A DNA stretch of 64,000 nucleotides, taken from contig CAAGIW010000022.1 in the NCBI GenBank assembly GCA_900770025.1, forward strand, positions 1 to 64,000. The letters are read 5' to 3'. Shown here one piece after another: positions 8,243-16,199 of the stretch. Position numbers and translations under genes: made by a program. The notes beneath the pieces were generated by a model. That model had not been told where the DNA came from and did no database searches. It saw only the letters and a program-made list of their open reading frames with translations. This DNA comes from an uncultured Prevotella sp. Lineage in GTDB: Bacteria > Bacteroidota > Bacteroidia > Bacteroidales > Bacteroidaceae. The stretch's first letter is position 1, and each line of letters starts with the position of its first letter.

Positions 8243-9481
8243 ATGGGAAAAGTACTAATGATTGGTGCAGGAGGCGTGGCCACCGTTGCCGCTTTCAAGA
8301 TTGCCCAAAACGCAGACGTGTTCACCGACTTCATGATTGCCAGCAGAAGGAAAGAGAAATGCGACCAGATAGTGGATGCCATCCACAAGGCAGGACACAA
8401 GATGGACATCAAGACGGCACAGGTGGATGCCGATGATGTGGAACAGCTCAAGGCCCTGTTCAGCGACTACAAGCCCGAATTGGTCATCAATCTGGCACTG
8501 CCCTATCAGGATCTGACCATCATGGATGCCTGTCTGGCCTGCGGATGCAACTACTTAGACACCGCCAACTATGAGCCCAAGGACGAGGCCCACTTTGAAT
8601 ATTCATGGCAATGGGCCTACAAGGACAAGTTCGAGAAGGCAGGACTCTGCGCCATTTTAGGTTGTGGCTTCGATCCAGGCGTGAGCGGCATCTACACGGC
8701 ATGGGCCGCCAAGCACCATTTTGACGAGATTCACTACCTCGACATCGTGGATTGCAATGCAGGCAACCACCACAAGGCCTTTGCCACCAACTTCAATCCA
8801 GAAATCAACATCCGCGAAATCACCCAGAAAGGCTTGTACTATAAGGACGGTGAATGGATAGAAACCGACCCGTTAGCAGTGCACAAGGCACTCACCTACC
8901 CCAACATCGGTCCCCGCGAAAGCTATCTGATGCACCACGAGGAATTGGAAAGTTTGGTAAAAAACTATCCCACCATCAAGCAGGCACGCTTCTGGATGAC
9001 CTTCGGACAGCAATATCTTACCTATCTCGACGTGATACAGAACATCGGCATGAGCCGCATCGACGAAATGGAATACGAGGCACCGCTGGCCGACAACTCT
9101 GGAAAGACCGTGAAGGTGAAGATTGTTCCCCTGCAGTTCCTCAAGGCCGTGCTGCCCAATCCGCAAGACCTCGGAGAGAACTATGAGGGTGAGACCAGCA
9201 TAGGATGCCGCATCCGCGGAGTGAAAGACGGCAAGGAGCTGACCTACTACATCTACAACAACTGCAAGCATCAGGAGGCATACAAGGAAACAGGTATGCA
9301 GGGTGTGAGCTACACCACGGGAGTGCCTGCCATGATCGGCGCCATGATGTTCCTGAAAGGACTGTGGAAGAAGCCCGGCGTGTGGAATGTGGAGGAGTTC
9401 GACCCAGACCCCTTCATGGAGCAACTGAACAGTCAGGGACTGCCTTGGCATGAGATTTTCGGAGGAGACTTGGAACTTTAA
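8243..9481 (+). CDS. Carboxynorspermidine dehydrogenase (saccharopine dehydrogenase family)
   Basis: Cytosolic oxidoreductase of the saccharopine dehydrogenase fold. Members with this sequence make carboxynorspermidine or carboxyspermidine from aspartate semialdehyde and a diamine, using NADPH, in the alternative polyamine pathway of many gut Bacteroidetes. The 412-aa protein opens with VLMIGAGGVATVAAFKIA (NAD(P) loop, 4-21), continues LVINLALPYQDLTIMDACL and the diagnostic GCGFDPGVSGIYTAWA near 138-153, and ends with a domain containing GVSYTTGVPAMIGA. The partner decarboxylase (nspC) is not in the window. It starts 118 bp after an unrecognised gene and ends 10 bp before recA. Confidence 0.88.
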   Translation: MGKVLMIGAGGVATVAAFKIAQNADVFTDFMIASRRKEKCDQIVDAIHKAGHKMDIKTAQVDADDVEQLKALFSDYKPELVINLALPYQDLTIMDACLACGCNYLDTANYEPKDEAHFEYSWQWAYKDKFEKAGLCAILGCGFDPGVSGIYTAWAAKHHFDEIHYLDIVDCNAGNHHKAFATNFNPEINIREITQKGLYYKDGEWIETDPLAVHKALTYPNIGPRESYLMHHEELESLVKNYPTIKQARFWMTFGQQYLTYLDVIQNIGMSRIDEMEYEAPLADNSGKTVKVKIVPLQFLKAVLPNPQDLGENYEGETSIGCRIRGVKDGKELTYYIYNNCKHQEAYKETGMQGVSYTTGVPAMIGAMMFLKGLWKKPGVWNVEEFDPDPFMEQLNSQGLPWHEIFGGDLEL

Positions 9482-9491
9482 ACCTAATATT

Positions 9492-10520
9492 ATGGCAAAG
9501 AAAGAAATGGAAAACGAGGCTACAAGCATACAAAGCGAGAAGCTGAAGGCTCTGCAGGCCGCCATGGCCAAGATAGAAAAAGACTTTGGCAAGGGCAGCA
9601 TTATGAAACTCGGAGACGAGAAAGTGGAGAACGTGGAGGTGATCCCCACCGGAAGCATCGCCCTCAACGTGGCTTTGGGTGTGGGCGGCTATCCCAAAGG
9701 GCGCATCATAGAGATATATGGTCCCGAATCATCGGGCAAGACCACCCTGGCCATCCACGCCATCGCTGAGGCACAGAAGGCCGGAGGCATTGCCGCCTTC
9801 ATCGACGCAGAGCACGCCTTCGACCGCTTCTACGCCGCAAAACTGGGCGTGGATGTGGACAATCTGTGGATATCCCAGCCCGATACAGGTGAACAGGCAT
9901 TAGAGATTGCCGACCAACTGATACGCTCCTCGGCCATCGACATCTTAGTGATTGACTCCGTGGCCGCACTCACCCCCAAGGCTGAGATCGACGGAGATAT
10001 GGGCGACAACAAAGTGGGCCTGCAAGCACGACTTATGAGTCAGGCACTGCGCAAGCTCACCGCCACCATCAGCAAGACAAACACCACCTGCATCTTCATC
10101 AACCAGCTGCGCGAGAAGATAGGCATCATGTTTGGCAACCCCGAGACAACCACCGGTGGCAATGCGCTGAAGTTCTATTCCAGCGTGCGCTTGGATATCC
10201 GCAAGGTGACCAGCATCAAGGATGGCGACAACGTGATAGGCAATCAGGTGCGCGTGAAAGTGGTGAAGAACAAAGTGGCTCCCCCCTTCCGCAAGGCAGA
10301 ATTCGAGATAACCTTTGGCGAAGGAATCTCAAAGATAGGCGAGATCATCGACTTAGGCGTGCAATACAACGTCATCCAGAAGAGCGGCAGCTGGTTCTCC
10401 TACGGTCCTTCCCGATTAGCTCAGGGCAGGGATGCCACCAAGGCATTGCTCAAAGACAATCCCGAACTGTGCGAAGAGCTGGAGGCCAAAATCATGGAGG
10501 CTCTGCAACAGGAAGACTGA
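9492..10520 (+). CDS. recA: Recombinase A
   Basis: RecA forms ATP-dependent filaments on single-stranded DNA for recombination and SOS induction. The 342-aa protein has the P-loop GPESSGKT near 77-84, the Bacteroidetes-style EHAFDRFYAAKLGV, Walker B IDILVIDSVAAL, the L2 region GNPETTTGGNALKFYSS, and a short acidic C-terminus. An upstream ATG in the same frame (9450) is inside the preceding gene; the start at 9492, MAKKEMENEA, is chosen because it lies 10 bp after that gene's stop and matches usual RecA N-termini. A strong terminator follows at 10579-10622. Confidence 0.97.
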   Translation: MAKKEMENEATSIQSEKLKALQAAMAKIEKDFGKGSIMKLGDEKVENVEVIPTGSIALNVALGVGGYPKGRIIEIYGPESSGKTTLAIHAIAEAQKAGGIAAFIDAEHAFDRFYAAKLGVDVDNLWISQPDTGEQALEIADQLIRSSAIDILVIDSVAALTPKAEIDGDMGDNKVGLQARLMSQALRKLTATISKTNTTCIFINQLREKIGIMFGNPETTTGGNALKFYSSVRLDIRKVTSIKDGDNVIGNQVRVKVVKNKVAPPFRKAEFEITFGEGISKIGEIIDLGVQYNVIQKSGSWFSYGPSRLAQGRDATKALLKDNPELCEELEAKIMEALQQED

Positions 10521-10578
10521 CAACAAAATCCCTCTTGCAACACACTTGCCCGATGCAAGAGAGAACGCCCCTGCTGCC

Positions 10579-10622
10579 AGGCTGCACAATGTCATTTCCG
10601 GCATTGTGCAGCCTGTTTTATT
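10579..10622 (+). terminator. Intrinsic terminator after recA
   Basis: AGGCTGCACAATG (10579-10591) pairs perfectly with CATTGTGCAGCCT (10602-10614) across a 10-nt loop, followed by GTTTTATTT. Confidence 0.9.
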
Positions 10623-10949
10623 TATCATTTAGGCAGACTTTTGGGGCATAGATTGCACGCGAGCCCCAAAAACAAAGCATTTCATGTTCAAGAAGAAGGA
10701 GAGGCTTTTATGTACAATCCCCATATTATCCAAATTGCAAATATTCGTTAATTTTTCAAAGAAAAACGGTCTCAAATTGTTAAAATGCATATTTATACAT
10801 TTTCGATCTGAGCCACTTTTTCCGATGCTGTGGGCACTTGTGAAGGAGACATCAAAATAATGCGTTAGAACGAAAAATTTGTTTAATACATTGATTTCCA
10901 ATAAATTACAACGCATAAAAATAAGAAATATTGACAAAATACGAGCAAA

Positions 10950-11255
10950 GCACCCTCCAAGTCTCCCCAAAGGAAGAAGAACAAAGGCCCCACCCGGCCT
11001 CCCCAAGGGGAGGAGAAGGAAACATAAACGCAGCAGTTCAATAGAGAGATAAGTGGCTGATGATGAGTGGATAATGTGCTTTCAAAAATCCAGTTAGATG
11101 CTGTTTGCATCCCAAAGTATATGGGGGTGATTTCTAAAACGGTGCGTTTTGCGTTCCAAAAGTGCCAGTTTTGCGTTCTAAAACTGCCAGTTTTGCGCTC
11201 CAAAAGTGCCAGTTTTGCAATGCAAAATGGTGCGTTTTGCAATGCAAAATAGAGC
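10950..11255 (+). repeat. Composite dispersed repeat, copy B
   Basis: A degenerate GC-rich palindrome (10950-10976) and a good one (10987-11015, CCTCCCCAAGGGGAGG core) are followed by the roughly 90-bp middle module (11043-11134, containing CTTTCAAAAATCCAG and GATGCTGTTTGCAT). Then comes an array with a 22-bp period (11135-11252) whose units alternate AAAACGGTGCGTTTTGC and AAAAGTGCCAGTTTTGC. Order and sequence match copies A and C. It sits past the recA terminator and beyond the 3' end of the convergent AAA gene. Confidence 0.88.
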
Positions 11256-11670
11256 GACCATTCATCCATTTGCCGTGAATCGGGTTTCAGAATCCTATCA
11301 AGTGAATGGCAGCCTTTCGGTGTTCTATATGGAAAATATTGTGTTCAAAATATCTTTTTTCCACATTCTTCATCAAAAAACACCCTCCATCGCACTGAAT
11401 ATTTATGCAAAACACTGCATAAATATGCAAAAACAGCCTCTAAAACGGCCTTTTTCGCGCATGTCAAATGTTAAATTCTTCGCCAATATTTAAATCTATT
11501 TCACATTCTACGAATGATGAGTAACTGTTCTCGAATGCTTTTTTACGAGAGAATAGATTTCTGTTTTCTTGATTATTCCGCGCTGTAAGTGCGTGCTGCT
11601 TGCCGTATTCAACGAACAGTTACAGTGATGATTGAAAAGCAGATTGCATTGAGAGAAAAGAAACACGGGG
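11256..11670. other. AT-rich gap with no gene seen
   Basis: No credible reading frame. The only clear structure is a perfect inverted repeat at 11399-11426, described separately. Confidence 0.6.
11399..11426. promoter_or_regulatory. Orphan inverted repeat, ARG-box-like
   Basis: ATATTTATGCA (11399-11409) and TGCATAAATAT (11416-11426) are perfect 11-bp arms around AAACAC. The right half continues into TGCATAAATATGC, which resembles arginine-repressor boxes in other bacteria. No arginine gene adjoins it. The regulatory reading is a guess from sequence likeness only. Confidence 0.3.
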
Positions 11671-13269
11671 CTATTCACATGTATAGTCAAAGTCGTTCAC
11701 CGTTCCTGTCTCCGACGAGAAACTGATGCCCACCTTATATATCTTGCGCCTGTCTGCCGCATAAGGCTGCGCATAACCCTTTTCTTCTATCTGTTTCAAG
11801 GCAGCCGCTGCCGTGGAATTCAGTTTGAACTCAAAAACATATACATAGTCGGGGCACTCCAGTACGCAGTCGATACGTCCCTGACTCGTTTCTTTCTCCA
11901 CATAAGTATTGTATCTGCCAAGCAACTGCATGATGAGATAGAACGTGTATTGGAAATGGCGCTCACATTCCCGTTCATCTTGCTTGCGCTGGAAGCGATA
12001 GGAAATGTTGGCAAGGAAGGAGGTGAGCTGGAGTTTGAAAGTATCAAGATCGCCACCCTCCAACGAGTCGCTGACATTGTTGAGCCATGTTGACGTGCTT
12101 GCATTTCCAAAATAGTCGGATGACAGAGCCGTCATCATTCCGCCTCTCACCTCCTCATTCGGGAAGTCGAGCAGATAAGTGTCGCGCCGGTGGTTGTAGC
12201 CCTTGATTGTGAGATAGCCACTCTGGTAGAGCATCGGCAAGGGCTTTTGCCTTGTAGCTTTGTAATCCACAAACTCCTCCGCCGGATATTCCTTGCCCGC
12301 CAACTCATTTACGTTCTCCTGGTTGTCAGCCAAAAGGCGCATGAGATATGATGGGGTGCCGGTGGCAAACCAATAGTCACGAAAGTCCTTTTTCTGTAAG
12401 CAATTGAGAATACTGAAAGGATTGAATATATCTGTCTTATCTTTACTGAAATGATAACCGTCGTACTTGCGTTTCAGTTTCGCCACAGTCTCCTCTTCTG
12501 TCATGCCATTGGCCTCGCCAAGTTCCCTGATCTGTTCCTTGAACACCGAGAGAAGTTCGCTCAGGGTCACACCGCAGAGGGCATCATACTGACTGTCATA
12601 ACTGATATCGTTCGGCTGATTGAATCCACTGAACACGCTGACCTGCGAGAATTTGGTGACACCTGTCAACAGAACGAACTGAAGATGCCTGTCTGCAAGC
12701 TTGAACACGCTGTAGAATCCCTTGAGTATTTCGCGGTTGAAATCCTCAAGTGTCTGCACATTTCCTGATACTACAGGCGAAGGAGCCCCCGTGTTCATCA
12801 CGTCAAGCAGGGGCTTGTCGTATTCATCTATCAAGACAACCGCACGCCGACCCGTCTTTTCGTGGGCCTTCTCAAAAACATACGCCAAGCGGTCTCCGTA
12901 TGTATTGGCAAACTTGTCCTTGCCATATTTCTCTTCAGATTTTGCTACAAAGGTTTCAATGGCATCCTTGAGTTCCATCGGCGAGGTGAAGTTCTTGCCA
13001 TTGAAGTCTAAGTGAAACACAGGATATACAGCCCACTCTTTTTCCAATGAGTCGATGGCCAGTCCGCGGAACAATTCCCTGCGCCCGAGAAAGTAGTTCT
13101 CTAACGTGGAGATGAGCAGACTCTTGCCGAAACGGCGTGGCCGACTGAGAAAATATATCTTCCCGTTGGCAACAAGGTTATACAACAACGCGGTCTTGTC
13201 AACATAGACAAACCCATCTTCCCTGATTTGTTCAAAGCTCTGTATTCCTATGGGGTACTTCATACGCAT
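11671..13269 (-). CDS. AAA-ATPase-like / PD-(D/E)XK nuclease-like protein
   Basis: Protein of 532 aa from the large Bacteroidetes family that joins an N-terminal AAA-ATPase-like domain to a C-terminal PD-(D/E)XK domain (DUF1703). Visible are YPIGIQSFEQIREDGFVYVDKT at the N-terminus, the P-loop SRPRRFGKSLLISTLENY near 40, Walker B-like AVVLIDEYDKPLLD near 150, and the nuclease-type motif GRIDCVLECPDYVYVFEFK near 480 with conserved D and E-x-K. Role is unknown for the family. The start at 13269 is preferred over a longer reading (13317), because the promoter CAAAGATA/CAAA (plus 13285-13318) overlaps the longer form; MKYPIG at 13263 is an alternative. It stands alone beside dispersed repeat copy B. 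Confidence 0.85.
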   Translation of the reverse strand: MRMKYPIGIQSFEQIREDGFVYVDKTALLYNLVANGKIYFLSRPRRFGKSLLISTLENYFLGRRELFRGLAIDSLEKEWAVYPVFHLDFNGKNFTSPMELKDAIETFVAKSEEKYGKDKFANTYGDRLAYVFEKAHEKTGRRAVVLIDEYDKPLLDVMNTGAPSPVVSGNVQTLEDFNREILKGFYSVFKLADRHLQFVLLTGVTKFSQVSVFSGFNQPNDISYDSQYDALCGVTLSELLSVFKEQIRELGEANGMTEEETVAKLKRKYDGYHFSKDKTDIFNPFSILNCLQKKDFRDYWFATGTPSYLMRLLADNQENVNELAGKEYPAEEFVDYKATRQKPLPMLYQSGYLTIKGYNHRRDTYLLDFPNEEVRGGMMTALSSDYFGNASTSTWLNNVSDSLEGGDLDTFKLQLTSFLANISYRFQRKQDERECERHFQYTFYLIMQLLGRYNTYVEKETSQGRIDCVLECPDYVYVFEFKLNSTAAAALKQIEEKGYAQPYAADRRKIYKVGISFSSETGTVNDFDYTCE

Positions 13270-13284
13270 ACTATTTTCACCATG

Positions 13285-13318
13285 CAAAGATAGCACAAAT
13301 GAGTGTAAAAACACCAAA
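13285..13318 (-). promoter_or_regulatory. Promoter of the AAA-ATPase-like gene
   Basis: Minus-strand TTTG (plus 13315-13318), 22-nt spacer, TATCTTTG (plus 13285-13292), 15 nt upstream of the chosen ATG. Confidence 0.6.
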
Positions 13319-13439
13319 CTTGTTTGAATTGTTTTTGCCGAGTGCAGCCTATACTATATAAATATGTGCAGGCAGCATCGACACATGTGCTGCATGAGAA
13401 GACAATTTTGGGTCGCCAGAAGAAAAATATCTGAATAAG

Positions 13440-13471
13440 TTTGGTGGTTCAAAAATAAAACCATACCTTTG
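13440..13471 (+). promoter_or_regulatory. Promoter of tRNA-Val
   Basis: TTTG (13440-13443), 20-nt spacer, TACCTTTG (13464-13471), an exact match to the Bacteroidetes consensus. The tRNA begins 20 nt further on. Confidence 0.8.
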
Positions 13472-13491
13472 CATCCACTTACAATAAGTAA

Positions 13492-13566
13492 GGGCGCTTA
13501 GCTCAGCTGGTTTAGAGCATCTGCCTTACAAGCAGAGGGTCGGGGGTTCGAATCCCTCAGCGCCCA
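13492..13566 (+). tRNA. tRNA-Val (anticodon UAC)
   Basis: A 75-nt cloverleaf. Acceptor GGGCGCT (13492-13498) pairs with AGCGCCC (13559-13565), discriminator A at 13566. The D-arm is GCTCAGCTGGTTTAGAGC, the anticodon arm TCTGC-CTTACAA-GCAGA with anticodon TAC, and the T-arm contains GGGTTCGAATCCC. CCA is not encoded. It reads GUA and, by wobble, other Val codons. Confidence 0.97.
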
Positions 13567-13654
13567 CTATCCGAAAGAGACGGTTGCACGATGGCAGCCG
13601 TCTCTTTTTGTCATGTCGTTCGCCCGATATTCATGCAAAAAAAATTGCAATAAA

Positions 13655-13685
13655 TTTTCTACAATCAAATTTTTTCATACCTTTG
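13655..13685 (+). promoter_or_regulatory. Promoter of the cobalamin uptake unit
   Basis: TACCTTTG (13678-13685) matches the -7 consensus; TTTT at 13655-13658 stands where TTTG is expected (19-nt spacer). Transcription would begin close to the 5' edge of the cobalamin riboswitch. Confidence 0.6.
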
Positions 13686-13696
13686 CACCGAGTTTT

Positions 13697-13868
13697 GGTT
13701 CACACGCCTCTCAGGGGGGCACGTGATTAAAAGGGAATCAGGTGAGAATCCTGGACAGACCCGCTGCTGTAATTCCAACAAAACCGTTGAAGCGAAATGC
13801 CACTGATGCCATGAGCATTGGGAAGGTGCTTGAACGAAGGAAAAGTCAGAAGACCTGCCAAGAGGAAC
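13697..13868 (+). promoter_or_regulatory. Cobalamin (adenosylcobalamin) riboswitch
   Basis: Contains the conserved class features in order: GGTTC start, GGGAATCAGGTGAGAATCC, the ACAGACCCGCTGCTGTAA core, GATGCCA-type hairpins, and the B12 box GTCAGAAGACCTGCC near 13845-13859. It precedes the BtuB-like receptor gene by about 135 nt. High cobalamin is expected to lower expression of the genes downstream. Confidence 0.93.
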
Positions 13869-13938
13869 ATAGTTTTGTAGTTTTCGGGGACTAAAACAGC
13901 AAAACAGCGTATAGGTTCATCCTCAAGGCCTTTGCCAT

Positions 13939-14002
13939 GCCTTCCTTTGGATTTGCTTATTTGCCGGTTTGTCTGTCGTCCGCGACCAAAAGGAAATAAG
14001 GC
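13939..14002 (+). promoter_or_regulatory. Candidate expression-platform hairpin at the btuB start
   Basis: GCCTTCCTTTGG (13939-13950) can pair with CCAAAAGG (13986-13993) and AAGGC (13998-14002), the bases immediately before the btuB ATG at 14003. Such a helix could hide the ribosome-entry region when the riboswitch is occupied. This is read by eye; no folding was computed. Confidence 0.4.
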
Positions 14003-16183
14003 ATGAAGACGAGGAAACTCTCTTTTACATTCATTGTTATATGCAGCATTGCCCTGCTACCGCTCTGTGCAGCGGCAGCCAGTGCAACACACCTTTCCAC
14101 CGACACCGTTCTTCCCAACAGCAGCAAGCAGAAACATGTGAGGCTGAAGGACGTGCAGGTGCAGGGAACATCGGCTGTTAGGAAGGTGAAGCAGCAAGGC
14201 TATGCCGTGGATGCCATCAGCATCAAGCCCCAGCAGAACAAATTCACCACGCTGAAAGAGATTGTGGACAGGAACGCCGGCGTGAAGGTGCGCCGCGAAG
14301 GCGGACTGGGTTCCAACTACGACCTGTCTGTCAGCGGCCTATCGGGCAACGCCATCAGATACTTCATCGACGGCATCCCCATGGAGACGAGGGGCGAAGG
14401 CGTGAACTTAGACAACATTCCGCTCAACACTGTGGAGCGTGTGGAACTGTATAAGGGAGTGGTGCCCTCTTATTTAGGTACCGATGCATTGGGAGGCGCG
14501 GTGAACATCATCACCAAGCGCAACCAGCGCAACTATCTCGATGCCTCGTATGGCGGCGGTTCTTTCAACACCCACACGGCCGACATCAATGCACAGTTTG
14601 TCGTTCCGGGCACCAAGATAGCCATCCGCCCCACCCTGAGCCTCAACTCATCAGACAACGACTACACCATGAAAGACGTGGAGGTGTGGAGCGAAGAAGA
14701 GAGCAAATATATCCTGACCGACAGGCGCAGGTTTCACGACAAGTATTTCTCGCTATACACCCAATTGGAGTTCAGGATTACAGATGTGCGGTGGGCCGAC
14801 CTGCTTTCACTATCGGGAGCCTACACCAAGGTGGACAAGGACATACAGACGGGGGCCATGCAGAACAAGGTATATGGCAACGCAGAGCGACACGGACAAT
14901 CCTATAATGTGGCACTGAGATATGCCAAGCAATGGAACAAGGTGAATACGCGCATAGACATATCGCACACATGGGACCGCAGCGAAACGGTGGACACCAC
15001 CTTCAGGAAATATGACTGGGACGGAACATGGATTGCCTCATCGGGCAACGAGATGAACAACAAGCCCAAGACAATAAGAATCTACAAGCGACCGCTCACG
15101 GTGGTCAACGCAGGAGTGGATTATGCACCCTTTGAAGGGCACCACCTTACGCTGAACTACATGATGAACCGCAGGGGAAATGACCGCAGGGACGATGTGG
15201 ACGAAGACTTTGAGCCCACCAACGATGTGGTGACCAAGCACATACTGTCGTTCGCCTACTCGCAGCAGATATTGGAAAACAGGATGCAGAACTTCGGCTT
15301 TGTGAAGACATACATCAACAACACCTCCATCAAACAGAAAGACAACAGCACCATCACCGGGGCCGACAAGATAGAAGACCAGGCCACCGACACCTACTGG
15401 GGAGCAGGAGTGGGCAGCAGATTCACCCTGTGCAAGTGGCTCTCGGTCAAGGCTTCCTACGAGCACAGCGTAAGACTTCCGCTCTCCATAGAACTGCTTG
15501 GCAACGGCACCACCATCTATCCCAACCTGACACTCAGCGCAGAACAAAGCAACAACTGCAATGCCGGACTGTATGGCAGTTGGAACATGGGCGGCGGTCA
15601 TATCCTCAGCTACGAGGCAAACGCCTACATCCGCCATGTGCTCAACTATATCAGGGCTACCGTATCGGAACGCGACGGCATGATGCAATACGTCAACGAG
15701 CCAGCCATCGACATCAAAGGCATCGACTTTGAACTGGACTACAGCTGGCGCCACGCACTGCAGATAAGGGTGAACGGCACCTACAACGACGCCCGCAACC
15801 TGAGAAAATACAAGAGCGACGGCAACCCCTCGGCCACCTACAAGAACAAAGTGCCCAACCAGCCATGGGTATATGGCAACATCGAGGGCTCTTACACCTT
15901 CAGGAATCTCACTGCATGGGAAGACAAACTGCAGATAGGCATCTCGCACCAATGGATACACTGGTACTTTCTGAACTGGGAAGCCTATGGAGCAGCCGCC
16001 TCGAAGGCACGCATACCCACTCAGAACATCACCGATGTTGACCTGACCTATTCCTGGAAACAGGAAAGATATAACATCTCGCTGTCGTGTCGCAACGTGT
16101 TCGACCTGCGTGCCTACGACAACTACATGCTGCAAAAGCCCGGCAGAGCCCTTTACATGAAATTCAGAGTATTCATCAACTGA
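14003..16183 (+). CDS. btuB: TonB-dependent outer-membrane receptor, cobalamin (BtuB-like)
   Basis: Outer-membrane transporter of 726 aa that takes up cobalamin using TonB-coupled energy. The signal peptide is MKTRKLSFTFIVICSIALLP with cleavage near residue 27. The plug domain follows, with FTTLKEIVDRNAGVKVRREGG, LSVSGLSGNAIRYFIDGIPM and VERVELYKGVVPSYLGTDALGGAVNI. The beta-barrel of alternating strands ends in an aromatic residue-containing strand KFRVFIN. It lacks the CarboxypepD-like N-terminal extension of SusC proteins. Substrate assignment rests on the cobalamin riboswitch just upstream and the B12 genes that follow. A lipoprotein gene begins 16 bp downstream and is probably its partner. 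Confidence 0.9.
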   Translation: MKTRKLSFTFIVICSIALLPLCAAAASATHLSTDTVLPNSSKQKHVRLKDVQVQGTSAVRKVKQQGYAVDAISIKPQQNKFTTLKEIVDRNAGVKVRREGGLGSNYDLSVSGLSGNAIRYFIDGIPMETRGEGVNLDNIPLNTVERVELYKGVVPSYLGTDALGGAVNIITKRNQRNYLDASYGGGSFNTHTADINAQFVVPGTKIAIRPTLSLNSSDNDYTMKDVEVWSEEESKYILTDRRRFHDKYFSLYTQLEFRITDVRWADLLSLSGAYTKVDKDIQTGAMQNKVYGNAERHGQSYNVALRYAKQWNKVNTRIDISHTWDRSETVDTTFRKYDWDGTWIASSGNEMNNKPKTIRIYKRPLTVVNAGVDYAPFEGHHLTLNYMMNRRGNDRRDDVDEDFEPTNDVVTKHILSFAYSQQILENRMQNFGFVKTYINNTSIKQKDNSTITGADKIEDQATDTYWGAGVGSRFTLCKWLSVKASYEHSVRLPLSIELLGNGTTIYPNLTLSAEQSNNCNAGLYGSWNMGGGHILSYEANAYIRHVLNYIRATVSERDGMMQYVNEPAIDIKGIDFELDYSWRHALQIRVNGTYNDARNLRKYKSDGNPSATYKNKVPNQPWVYGNIEGSYTFRNLTAWEDKLQIGISHQWIHWYFLNWEAYGAAASKARIPTQNITDVDLTYSWKQERYNISLSCRNVFDLRAYDNYMLQKPGRALYMKFRVFIN

Positions 16184-16199
16184 CATAAAAAACAACATC

